DNA of 64,000 nucleotides from Deinococcus ficus. Lineage in GTDB: Bacteria; Deinococcota; Deinococci; Deinococcales; Deinococcaceae. Location of the stretch: assembly GCF_003444775.1 (NCBI RefSeq), contig NZ_CP021083.1:124001-188000 (forward strand). Reading direction: 5' to 3'. Positions within the stretch are counted from its first letter, which is position 1. The number at the start of each line of letters is the position of its first letter. A program made the translations under genes and the position numbers. The notes under the pieces are model-generated. The model made no database searches and had not been told where the DNA came from. It saw only the letters and a program-made list of their open reading frames with translations. Below, piece by piece: positions 57,915 to 64,000 of this stretch.

Positions 57915-57973
57915 GGTGGGCTCCTGAATGGGCGCGGCCCCACCGTGACGGGGGGCCGGGAGAGGAGGCGGGT

Positions 57974-58843
57974 TTACTGAGGCCGGGCCGGAATCGTTGC
58001 GGGCGTCACGGGCTGGCGTTCCACCACCAGGTCGCCGTCGGATTGGTGGTAGACGAACAGGCGCTCATAGGCGGCTCGGGCGCTGCCGGGCGGGTACACG
58101 GTGCGGAGCTGCTCGACCAGGGCGGCACTGAGGTCGGTGCCGCCGTAGCGGGTCGGCTGGCCGTTCCACACCACCGGCTGCCCGCCGCCCACCGGCACGA
58201 GCAGCACGCGGGGCGGCTGGGCCTGGACAGGCGCGCCCGGCACCAGCGGCAGCGCCTTCGCGTAGGCGGCCAGCATCTCGGCGGCGTGCAGCATGGCCGG
58301 GCCGTTCACCGCGCGGCGCGTGCCCCGGATGTCCCCGGCGCGGGCGAGCGCATCGGCCTGACTCATGCGGGTCCAGTACGCCGCCGCCGCGAGGGCCGCC
58401 GGGCCGATCTGCTCGAGCAGCTCCGGGCGGGCCACCAGGTCCAGGCCGATCAGGTCGCCGGTGCGCTTAAAGTTGGCCTTCCCGGTCGTCTGGATCATCC
58501 CCGCGCCCCGGTAGCGCCAGCCGTCGCCGCTCCGGACGTTGCCGTTCCCCAGGCGGTTCGCGTAGACGATGTTCGCCATGCCCTCGGGGTTGCGCACGAA
58601 GGCGCTGTCCGGGTAGGCCCGCAGGGCACTGAAGATGCGCCGGGCGCGGGCCGCGTCGGTGTAGTAGAGGTTCTCGCGGCAGGGCGTGAGGTTCGATTCG
58701 ATGGCGAGGTTGGCGAGCCACGCGGCCACGCTCTCGGGGTCGGTGATGCCAAAGCGAACCGCCGCCTTGCTCAGGGCATCGGCGGCGGCTTGCGGGTTCG
58801 GGTGGCGGGGACTCAGCTTGCGGATCAGGTCCGGGGTGATCAT
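57974..58843 (-). CDS. GH19-type phage endolysin
   Basis: 289 residues. The catalytic Glu is E49 in WLANLAIESNLTP, matching the HES motif region of GH19 chitinase-like lysozymes. NPEGMANIVYANRLGNGN, DGWRYRGAGMIQTTGKANF and YWTRMSQADALA are typical of phage GH19 endolysins. It cuts glycan strands of peptidoglycan. There is no signal peptide, so it should need a holin. The last ~80 residues (VLLVPVGGGQPVVWNGQP) are a separate tail, perhaps for cell-wall binding. AAGGAGA precedes ATG 58843, which overlaps the upstream stop. Confidence 0.85.
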   Translation of the reverse strand: MITPDLIRKLSPRHPNPQAAADALSKAAVRFGITDPESVAAWLANLAIESNLTPCRENLYYTDAARARRIFSALRAYPDSAFVRNPEGMANIVYANRLGNGNVRSGDGWRYRGAGMIQTTGKANFKRTGDLIGLDLVARPELLEQIGPAALAAAAYWTRMSQADALARAGDIRGTRRAVNGPAMLHAAEMLAAYAKALPLVPGAPVQAQPPRVLLVPVGGGQPVVWNGQPTRYGGTDLSAALVEQLRTVYPPGSARAAYERLFVYHQSDGDLVVERQPVTPATIPARPQ

Positions 58844-59136
58844 GGTCTCTCCTTGAGGTTGATGTCCGCCGCGACGGCGACGCTGAACAGCGGGTGATGC
58901 CGGACCTTCGCGTCCAGTTCATCCCCGGGTTGCAGGACCGTCCAGAAGCGCGTGGGCGTCACCTTGCGCCCCGCGATCTTGTACGTGGTGCTGAACACGC
59001 CCACCACCGGCCGGGACTGCCCGGCGGCGCGGAACTCCCGTTCCACCCGGTCGACGCTCGTCACCCGGTAGTGCAGGCCCGTGACGGGCGGCGCGGCACT
59101 CAGCAGAACCAACGCCAGGAGCAGCAGGGCCCTCAC
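58840..59136 (-). CDS. Small exported protein of the lysis cassette
   Basis: 98 residues from GTG 59136. The N-terminus is a signal peptide or membrane anchor ([20 protein letters not shown]). The rest is a beta-rich domain (LHYRVTSVDRVEREFRAAG, then RFWTVLQPGDELDAKV). Start and stop overlap both neighbours by four bases, indicating tight translational coupling. Its position between a holin-like gene and the endolysin suggests a spanin-like or accessory role, but no family match is recognised. Confidence 0.6.
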   Translation of the reverse strand: MRALLLLALVLLSAAPPVTGLHYRVTSVDRVEREFRAAGQSRPVVGVFSTTYKIAGRKVTPTRFWTVLQPGDELDAKVRHHPLFSVAVAADINLKERP

Positions 59137-59405
59137 TTGATTTCCTTGCCGGTCACGGCACGTTTGAGGATGTAGTGCATGCGCCAGGCGGCCATGTCCA
59201 GCAACGTGACGGCCGCCAGGAATCCGAACACGCCGTTCCCGACAAGCAGGCGGTGCGGACTGCTGGTGCGTTCCACCTCGAAGAACGCGGCTGCCATGAA
59301 GTACAGGGCCACGCCGAGCAGCGCGGCCGCCCGGAGCCACGCCAGCACCTGGAATCGGCGGCACGTCGCCCGGTCCCAGGTGCCTTCCAGTTCGTTGCCG
59401 TGCAC
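59133..59405 (-). CDS. Small membrane protein of the lysis cassette
   Basis: 90 residues from GTG 59405. Two membrane helices are predicted (WLRAAALLGVALYFMAAAFF and VFGFLAAVTLLDMAAW), with charged ends. Size and topology suit a class II holin or antiholin. The stop overlaps the next start (GTGA). Confidence 0.6.
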   Translation of the reverse strand: MHGNELEGTWDRATCRRFQVLAWLRAAALLGVALYFMAAAFFEVERTSSPHRLLVGNGVFGFLAAVTLLDMAAWRMHYILKRAVTGKEIK

Positions 59406-59411
59406 GGCGTT

Positions 59412-59537
59412 TCACAAGGCGATGAGGAACGCCACGCCGTTCAGGCCGCCGGAGAAGATCCGCACGGTGAACAGCAGGTCCGGCCCGGCGGCAGCGTCCA
59501 GCCACCAGGCTTTCGCGGTGAGCAGCAACTCAGGCAT
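59412..59537 (-). CDS. 41-residue protein in the lysis cassette
   Basis: A short frame from ATG 59537 to TGA at 59412. It encodes MPELLLTAKAWW and ends SGGLNGVAFLIAL, an amphipathic start and a hydrophobic end. The start overlaps the upstream stop in ATGCCTGA, and the stop is seven bases before the next gene, which fits an operon of coupled small genes. It may be a small membrane peptide. Confidence 0.5.
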   Translation of the reverse strand: MPELLLTAKAWWLDAAAGPDLLFTVRIFSGGLNGVAFLIAL

Positions 59538-59991
59538 GGGGGTCCTCCTGGGCTGGGGTCGGCGCGCCAGGCAGGTCAGGGGTGGAATCCGGGGTGACGG
59601 GCACCGGCATTTCCGGCGCGGGACTGGCGGGCGCGGGCGTGCCCCCCTGCCCCTGAATGGCGTCCCGCATCTGGGGGAGCATGGTGCCGAAGTCGTCGCT
59701 GTCCACGCCGAGCTTCTTCGCGGCCCACCGGACGAACAGCAGCGGCACGATCACGGCGGGCGCGACGCCGCTCATCGCGCCGAGTGCCCCGGCGGCCGTG
59801 GGCGAGAGGTGCGCGACCTCGCTGAGAAAGAGGCTCACGCCGCCGCCCGTGATGCCGCTGACGACCATGGCCCCGACGAGTTGCCGGGTGGGGAGTTTCA
59901 GGCCCATCGCGTAGATCAGCGCGGCCTGCATGACGAACGCGAGGCCGCCCGGAACGACGGCCTCCACGACACTGGGGGGTAATTTATCCAC
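59530..59991 (-). CDS. Holin-like membrane protein
   Basis: 153 residues from GTG 59991, with GGGAGG five bases upstream. Three or four hydrophobic helices are predicted (VVEAVVPGGLAFVMQAALIYAM, LVGAMVVSGITGGGVSLFL, AVIVPLLFVRWAAKK), split across these blocks. A Pro/Ala-rich C-terminal tail follows. First gene of the minus-strand cassette upstream of the endolysin. It is called holin-like from size, topology and position; no exact family is assigned. Confidence 0.6.
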   Translation of the reverse strand: MDKLPPSVVEAVVPGGLAFVMQAALIYAMGLKLPTRQLVGAMVVSGITGGGVSLFLSEVAHLSPTAAGALGAMSGVAPAVIVPLLFVRWAAKKLGVDSDDFGTMLPQMRDAIQGQGGTPAPASPAPEMPVPVTPDSTPDLPGAPTPAQEDPHA

Positions 59992-60135
59992 TGAGCCTCC
60001 CGGGTCCCGCCATGAATGGGTGCGGCCAGCCTGGGCGGGGTGCAGGCTGGCCGGGGAATGAGAAACCTTCGCGCATGTCGGGGGCTGGAGGTGGAGCCCG
60101 TGGGTGACCGTTCAAAGTGACCTCCAGGAATTGAA

Positions 60136-60161
60136 AAGCCCCCAGCGTCTGCCGGGGGCTT
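60136..60161 (-). terminator. Terminator of the acetyltransferase transcript
   Basis: AAGCCCCC (60136-60143) pairs with GGGGGCTT (60154-60161). On the minus strand the right arm ends in CTTTTC, so it ends minus-strand transcripts from the acetyltransferase gene and separates them from the lysis cassette. Confidence 0.75.
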
Positions 60162-60185
60162 CGTGCTCTGTGCAAGCGCCAAACT

Positions 60186-60686
60186 TTACTCTTCCAACGC
60201 CCGCACCAGCCGGGCCGGTACACCCGCCACTAAAGAGTTCGGTGGGACATCCTTCGTGACGACACTGCCTGCGGCAACAATGGAACCAGGCCCCAGAGTC
60301 ACACCTGGCATCACTAACGAACCGGCGCCCAGCCAACTCCCTCTCCCGATCGTCACGCCCTTAGAAAATCCTGGACCAGCTCGCCGGGTCGCGCCTCCCA
60401 CCTCATGACTGCCTGTGATGATCATCACGCGCGGCGCGATGTCGACATTGTCCTCAATGACCACGGGCGCTCCTGGATTCCCGCCGATGAACACACCGCC
60501 ACCAATCCAAATATCTTCGCCCAGCACAACATGGGCCGTATCGAAATGAGCACCGCTATGAATCCTGGTGCCGCCACCAACTTGCACTCCTGCCCACCGG
60601 AGCAACTGACGCTTCTGCTCGAACATCCTGGTTGCAGGTAACTGCGCGATCAAGCGTTGCGCGGCCAGGAACTTTACGCGAGACAT
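60186..60686 (-). CDS. Hexapeptide-repeat O-acetyltransferase
   Basis: 166 residues, most of it a left-handed beta-helix with imperfect hexapeptide repeats (VVLGEDIWIGGGVFIGG, VVIEDNVDIAPRVMI, VTIGRGSWLGAGSLVMPGV). The catalytic His is in GSHEV. It belongs to the WbbJ/maltose acetyltransferase group and probably adds acetyl groups to sugars of the exopolysaccharide. TATGAT lies six bases before ATG 60686, overlapping the end of the flippase gene, so it can be transcribed alone as a leaderless mRNA. Confidence 0.9.
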   Translation of the reverse strand: MSRVKFLAAQRLIAQLPATRMFEQKRQLLRWAGVQVGGGTRIHSGAHFDTAHVVLGEDIWIGGGVFIGGNPGAPVVIEDNVDIAPRVMIITGSHEVGGATRRAGPGFSKGVTIGRGSWLGAGSLVMPGVTLGPGSIVAAGSVVTKDVPPNSLVAGVPARLVRALEE

Positions 60687-60698
60687 AGGCCGATCATA
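60687..60698 (-). promoter_or_regulatory. -10 box for leaderless acetyltransferase mRNA
   Basis: On the minus strand TATGAT (60698-60693) is followed by six bases and ATG 60686. It overlaps the stop codon of the flippase gene. Confidence 0.5.
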
Positions 60699-62043
60699 CT
60701 CGTCTCAGTTCTGCCTGCCGGACGCGCAGGTGCCGGAGCGTCAGCCAGGCCATAGGCAGTAACGCCAACGTCACGTAAACGATACTCGCCACGGGGAAGT
60801 AACCCGACAACCCCAGGTACTTCAGCGCCATGTACTTCGCGATGAGTCCAGCGGTCGAAGCGATGATCTGCACCCACATCTGGGATCGCAGCAGGTCCAT
60901 TGCGCTCATGTAATTGTTAAAGACCAGGATGACGGTCGAAGCGAGCGTTTGCACAGCGATCCATACCAGATCCACTTGATTGACGATCAGCTTTCCCTGT
61001 CCCAAGTAACCGTAGATCGGCCCTGCCAGCACAACAATCAAAGTGCTGAGGAGCAGCAGGATGCCGACGCTACCAAACGTGATTCTGCCCAGCAGGCGTT
61101 TCAACTGCCCAATTTCGTTCGCGATATTCAACCGGTAAAAGACAGGCCAAAGCGCCGTGGAGAACAAAGTGACCGCTAAGGGAAGTGCCTCGAAGGGTCG
61201 CCGAGCAACGGTCAGGTATGTCACGTCCTGTGCGCCCAAGAGGCCGTTCACGATGAATGGATCGACCGCAGTTCCTATCAGGAATGTTAATTGGAAAGCC
61301 ACGTAGTACTTGCCTGCGCTGAACACGCGCCTGTTGTCCTGAAGGATGCGCCGCAGAGGCCATGAAGGCTCGGTCTGTGGACCCAAATCATTTCGTATGT
61401 ACCGCCGAGCATTCACCATCGCCATGACTACGTTTGGCAGCAGGGCGGCCACGATCAACGTAAACAGGTTGGGAACGAGCCACAGGACGATAAGGGAGGA
61501 CACAAAACTAATGACCTTTCCGGCCCCTTCCCACTGAACGTATTCGTGCCCACGCTCCTGTGCCAGTTGCACCCGCCCCCACAGGGACGGAGAGATGCCC
61601 ATCACGAAAATGCCCAGGGCCAGCATCAAGGCGGCGTACATCCGCTCAGGTTCAACCCCTGGAGTCGTACCCGGTCCGAAAGCGTACCAGCCTATTCCTA
61701 GCGCGCCGAGGCACAGCCACACCAGAGCAATCAGTCTGAGCACTCTGGCCAGGCCAAGCAGTCGCTCACGCTCCGACATGAGATTGCCCTTCTCATGCTG
61801 TACACGGCCCATCTCGTTCACGACTCCATAGGTGATCCCGAAGTCTGGGGAGGACACCAGGTTGGGAATGAGGGTCGCCAATGCCCATAATCCGTACTCC
61901 AGCACGCCCAGCTTCTGAATGGCGAGAGGAGTGATCACCAACGTGCTCAGGATGGCAACGGACCTGGGCAGAAGGTTGGTCAGGCCGTACTTCACGACAC
62001 TGCTGCCCCGCAGGACCTGAAGTTTTGCTGGAAGGATCGGCAT
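60694..62043 (-). CDS. Polysaccharide flippase (Wzx-like, MOP superfamily)
   Basis: 449 residues with about twelve to fourteen membrane helices. The N-terminus (VVKYGLTNLLPRSVAILSTLV) and the centre (AGKYYVAFQLTFLIGTAVDP) are typical of oligosaccharide flippases. It moves lipid-linked repeat units across the inner membrane. It sits between an ATP-grasp-like gene and an acetyltransferase. ATG 62043 has AGGA four bases upstream. Local GC (about 57%) is lower than in the rest of the window, as is common in surface-sugar genes. Confidence 0.88.
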   Translation of the reverse strand: MPILPAKLQVLRGSSVVKYGLTNLLPRSVAILSTLVITPLAIQKLGVLEYGLWALATLIPNLVSSPDFGITYGVVNEMGRVQHEKGNLMSERERLLGLARVLRLIALVWLCLGALGIGWYAFGPGTTPGVEPERMYAALMLALGIFVMGISPSLWGRVQLAQERGHEYVQWEGAGKVISFVSSLIVLWLVPNLFTLIVAALLPNVVMAMVNARRYIRNDLGPQTEPSWPLRRILQDNRRVFSAGKYYVAFQLTFLIGTAVDPFIVNGLLGAQDVTYLTVARRPFEALPLAVTLFSTALWPVFYRLNIANEIGQLKRLLGRITFGSVGILLLLSTLIVVLAGPIYGYLGQGKLIVNQVDLVWIAVQTLASTVILVFNNYMSAMDLLRSQMWVQIIASTAGLIAKYMALKYLGLSGYFPVASIVYVTLALLPMAWLTLRHLRVRQAELRRV

Positions 62044-62100
62044 AAGTCCTATCGCAGCCTCAAGTACACATGTCGACGAGAGCCGATAGAGACCTCATGG

Positions 62101-62994
62101 CTATTTACTTTGGGAAACAAATTCTCTCTCGAAAGCCATAACTAGTCGCCTGAGCGCCTCGACATGATCCTCGTCGGAAATGTGGTTGGGGGGACCGTTA
62201 GGGGTAGGCGAAACGTCGATCAAGTAGATCTTCCCCTCGTCGTAATCACGAAGAACGTCCAACTCGCCGAAATCCAGACCATGCGCTTGGCAGAAGTCCA
62301 CAATCATAGTGAGTTCTTCTTCGGTAAAGACCGACAAAGGCTCGAGTAGCTCGGTGCTGCTGTTCACGGCGCTGAAGCGCATGTGCATGGGCCGCAATTT
62401 CCGATAGACGAAGGGAATGGTATTCCCCACCACGGGAACGCGCAAATCCTCCGCCATTCCAGGCAGAGGCTCATTCTTCACGACCCGTTGATACACATAT
62501 GCCGGATCCATGTCGGCAAGGGGACCCTGAAGAACGACGCCATCATGGGCGGCATTCCCATTGGACTTGCGCACCATCTTCCCCGTATAGGTCGTCGGAT
62601 CAACTTCAAGAGAGTACCCAAACAGTTCCTGGTGAACCCGTCCAGTATGCGTCTTTGTGATGTTCGTGCAGTTGATGTTCAGGACGCGTCCACGCTCAGC
62701 CATGTTCCTAAGACTCTCGTCAATTTGGACATCAGAGCCGTAATTCCAGTGGATCATGAGATCTGCCGTCTGCTTGGGATTCCGCAGCACCTTATACCCC
62801 AGCAAATGCCGGACTTTAAACATGGCATTCCCATGGTTGGGGGCCTGCGGGTAGAACAAGATGCTGCGGCGACTTCCACCGTTGCGCAGGAAGTTTCTGT
62901 AAAAGATTTTCTTGTACCTCGGTGCCGTCTTCAGGTAGAGCATAAAGAGGTAGGCGGGCAGGAGTACCCGCTTGATAGGTTTAGGAATCATCAT
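62101..62994 (-). CDS. ATP-grasp-like protein of the polysaccharide locus
   Basis: 297 residues. The C-terminal third resembles an ATP-grasp metal-binding core: DFGELDVLRDYDEGKIYLID and then VSPTPNGPPNH, where Asp, Glu/Asp and Asn would hold Mg-ATP. The N-terminal part (ILFYPQAPNHGNAMFKVRHLLG) and ADLMIHWNYG are conserved-looking but not recognised. ATP-grasp enzymes join a carboxyl to an amine. It may modify a uronic-acid sugar with an amino acid, which would fit the dehydrogenase in this locus. GC is low here. ATG 62994 follows TACACT by six bases. Confidence 0.55.
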   Translation of the reverse strand: MMIPKPIKRVLLPAYLFMLYLKTAPRYKKIFYRNFLRNGGSRRSILFYPQAPNHGNAMFKVRHLLGYKVLRNPKQTADLMIHWNYGSDVQIDESLRNMAERGRVLNINCTNITKTHTGRVHQELFGYSLEVDPTTYTGKMVRKSNGNAAHDGVVLQGPLADMDPAYVYQRVVKNEPLPGMAEDLRVPVVGNTIPFVYRKLRPMHMRFSAVNSSTELLEPLSVFTEEELTMIVDFCQAHGLDFGELDVLRDYDEGKIYLIDVSPTPNGPPNHISDEDHVEALRRLVMAFEREFVSQSK

Positions 62995-63006
62995 TCACCA
63001 AGTGTA
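62995..63006 (-). promoter_or_regulatory. -10 box for a leaderless mRNA
   Basis: On the minus strand TACACT (63006-63001), six bases, then ATG 62994. There is no ribosome-binding site. Confidence 0.5.
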
Positions 63007-63055
63007 ATCGGCCAGACCAACAACCGCTGAACGAAACTTGTGGTACAAGGCGTTC

Positions 63056-64000
63056 ATGCGGCGAATCGTTCTCTGGCAACCCGTTCACAGCCCACATCAG
63101 TTCGCGCTGATCAACGCACTATCTCGGCATGAGGGGCAGTATGACGTCGTTCTGGTGGTCAGTCGAGAAGTGGGCGAGATGCGTGCCGGTTTGAACTGGG
63201 GCACAGAGAAATATGAGCACGTCCAGGTGCATCAAGCGCCCAGCCCTGCCGAGATTGATCTTCTGGTCAAGCATCACCCCACCGAAAGCGTTCATATTTT
63301 CTCTGGCCTGGAAGCAGATGCCATTGGGAAGGCGGCTTTGAACGCCTGCATCCGCCACGGCGCAAAAGTGGCCATCATGGCGGAATCCCCCACGCATCAG
63401 GGACCCACTCTGAAGGGGCTGGCCACGCGCGTAAAGTACGCACGCTTGGCTGTGCGGTACAGGCGCTTCATCTCTCATTTGTTCACCATTGGCGCAGCAA
63501 CGCCACGCTTCTACGAATCGGTCGGATTCAAGGGAGTACGGATGGTGCCTTTCGGTTATTACATAGATCACCCCAGGCGCACCCCAGCCCCACGCGAGGG
63601 CAACACCGTCCGGCTGTTGTTCGTGGGCAGGGCCTCACCAGCGAAGGGCGGAGAACTTCTCCTGAACGCACTGGCGCAGGTGAGCGGTGACTGGCACTTG
63701 ACTCTCGTGACCCAAGGCCCAGAGCGGCCCACCTGGGAGACGCAGGTGAGCCGCCTCGGGTTGAGTGACAGGGTTCAATTCACCGACTTCGAGGCTAACG
63801 AACAGGTGCAGCAACGTATGGCAAACAGCGACCTCCTCATCCTCCCGAATACGGGCAAGGAAGGTTGGGGCGCAGTGGTCAACGAGGCGCTGCTTCAGGG
63901 CACGCCGGTCCTCTGCACTACGTGGACTGGCGCGCAGGATTTGGTGCGTGCAGCACCCGGAGGCGGCAAGGTGGTCAAACCGCAGCTCGAAGACTTGAAG
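63056..64000 (+). CDS. Glycosyltransferase, GT4-like, cut by the window end
   Basis: The frame opens at ATG 63056 and runs 315 codons to the window edge without a stop. The N-terminus is RIVLWQPVHSPHQFALINAL. The donor domain begins RLLFVGRASPAKGGELLLNAL, and the GT4 signature is LLILPNTGKEGWGAVVNEALL with the two Glu eight positions apart. It is divergent from the ATP-grasp-like gene, with 61 bp between the starts. It belongs to the exopolysaccharide locus. Confidence 0.88.
   Translation, partial: MRRIVLWQPVHSPHQFALINALSRHEGQYDVVLVVSREVGEMRAGLNWGTEKYEHVQVHQAPSPAEIDLLVKHHPTESVHIFSGLEADAIGKAALNACIRHGAKVAIMAESPTHQGPTLKGLATRVKYARLAVRYRRFISHLFTIGAATPRFYESVGFKGVRMVPFGYYIDHPRRTPAPREGNTVRLLFVGRASPAKGGELLLNALAQVSGDWHLTLVTQGPERPTWETQVSRLGLSDRVQFTDFEANEQVQQRMANSDLLILPNTGKEGWGAVVNEALLQGTPVLCTTWTGAQDLVRAAPGGGKVVKPQLEDLK

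Overview
The window looks like a Deinococcus (Deinococcus-Thermus) replicon. The evidence is very high GC, a DR2241-type sirohydrochlorin chelatase with a C-terminal Fe-S domain, a short UvrA2-like ATPase, many -10 boxes placed 6-7 nt before start codons (leaderless mRNAs are common in this genus), and a TnpB-like protein. A parA/parB pair, with parA truncated, suggests a megaplasmid, chromid or integrated plasmid segment. The genus call is inferred from protein character; no database search was possible.

Layout. 1-1371: two rhodaneses and a TauE/SafE sulfite exporter. 1382-8441: a family B DNA polymerase, a UvrA2-like protein, a radical SAM/SPASM protein and a short P450. 8546-15654: assimilatory sulfate reduction and siroheme synthesis (cbiX-type chelatase, cobA-hemD fusion, sulfite reductase, cysC, Fe-S type cysH, sat). 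15720-19055: secreted type I pullulanase. 19386-29470: a Pil-Chp-like chemosensory operon (receiver, CheW, two chemoreceptors, hybrid CheA, pseudo-receiver/PATAN protein, receiver-roadblock fusion). 29530-32248: MATE exporter and phenylacetate-CoA ligase. 32440-39221: ferric-siderophore/heme-type uptake with three binding proteins, two permeases, one ATPase and a sucrase/ferredoxin-like [2Fe-2S] protein, served by two near-identical promoters. 39554-43656: a lipoprotein and a branched-chain amino acid type ABC transporter with a permease-ATPase fusion.

43657-50890 is the odd accessory stretch. It holds a three-gene cluster around a TnpB-like RuvC nuclease with no visible transposon, about 3.2 kb of apparently non-coding DNA with a diverged ~600-bp tandem duplication and a GT-rich tract carrying three copies of a GC-rich repeat, then a ParA lacking its P-loop and an intact ParB.

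51168-64000 is an exopolysaccharide locus: UDP-sugar dehydrogenase, glycosyltransferases, O-antigen ligase/polymerase-like protein, BY-kinase, acetyltransferase, flippase and an ATP-grasp-like protein. It is interrupted at 57540-59991 by a compact minus-strand phage-like lysis cassette (holin-like membrane proteins and a GH19-type endolysin).

How parts work together: the sulfur genes take sulfate through APS to sulfide while making the siroheme that sulfite reductase needs, and rhodanese/TauE handle sulfur by-products. The chemosensory operon probably drives surface motility or polarity rather than flagella. The best candidates for something undescribed are the TnpB-like cluster with competing hairpins in its leader, the repeat region next to truncated parA, and the lysis cassette inside the polysaccharide locus.
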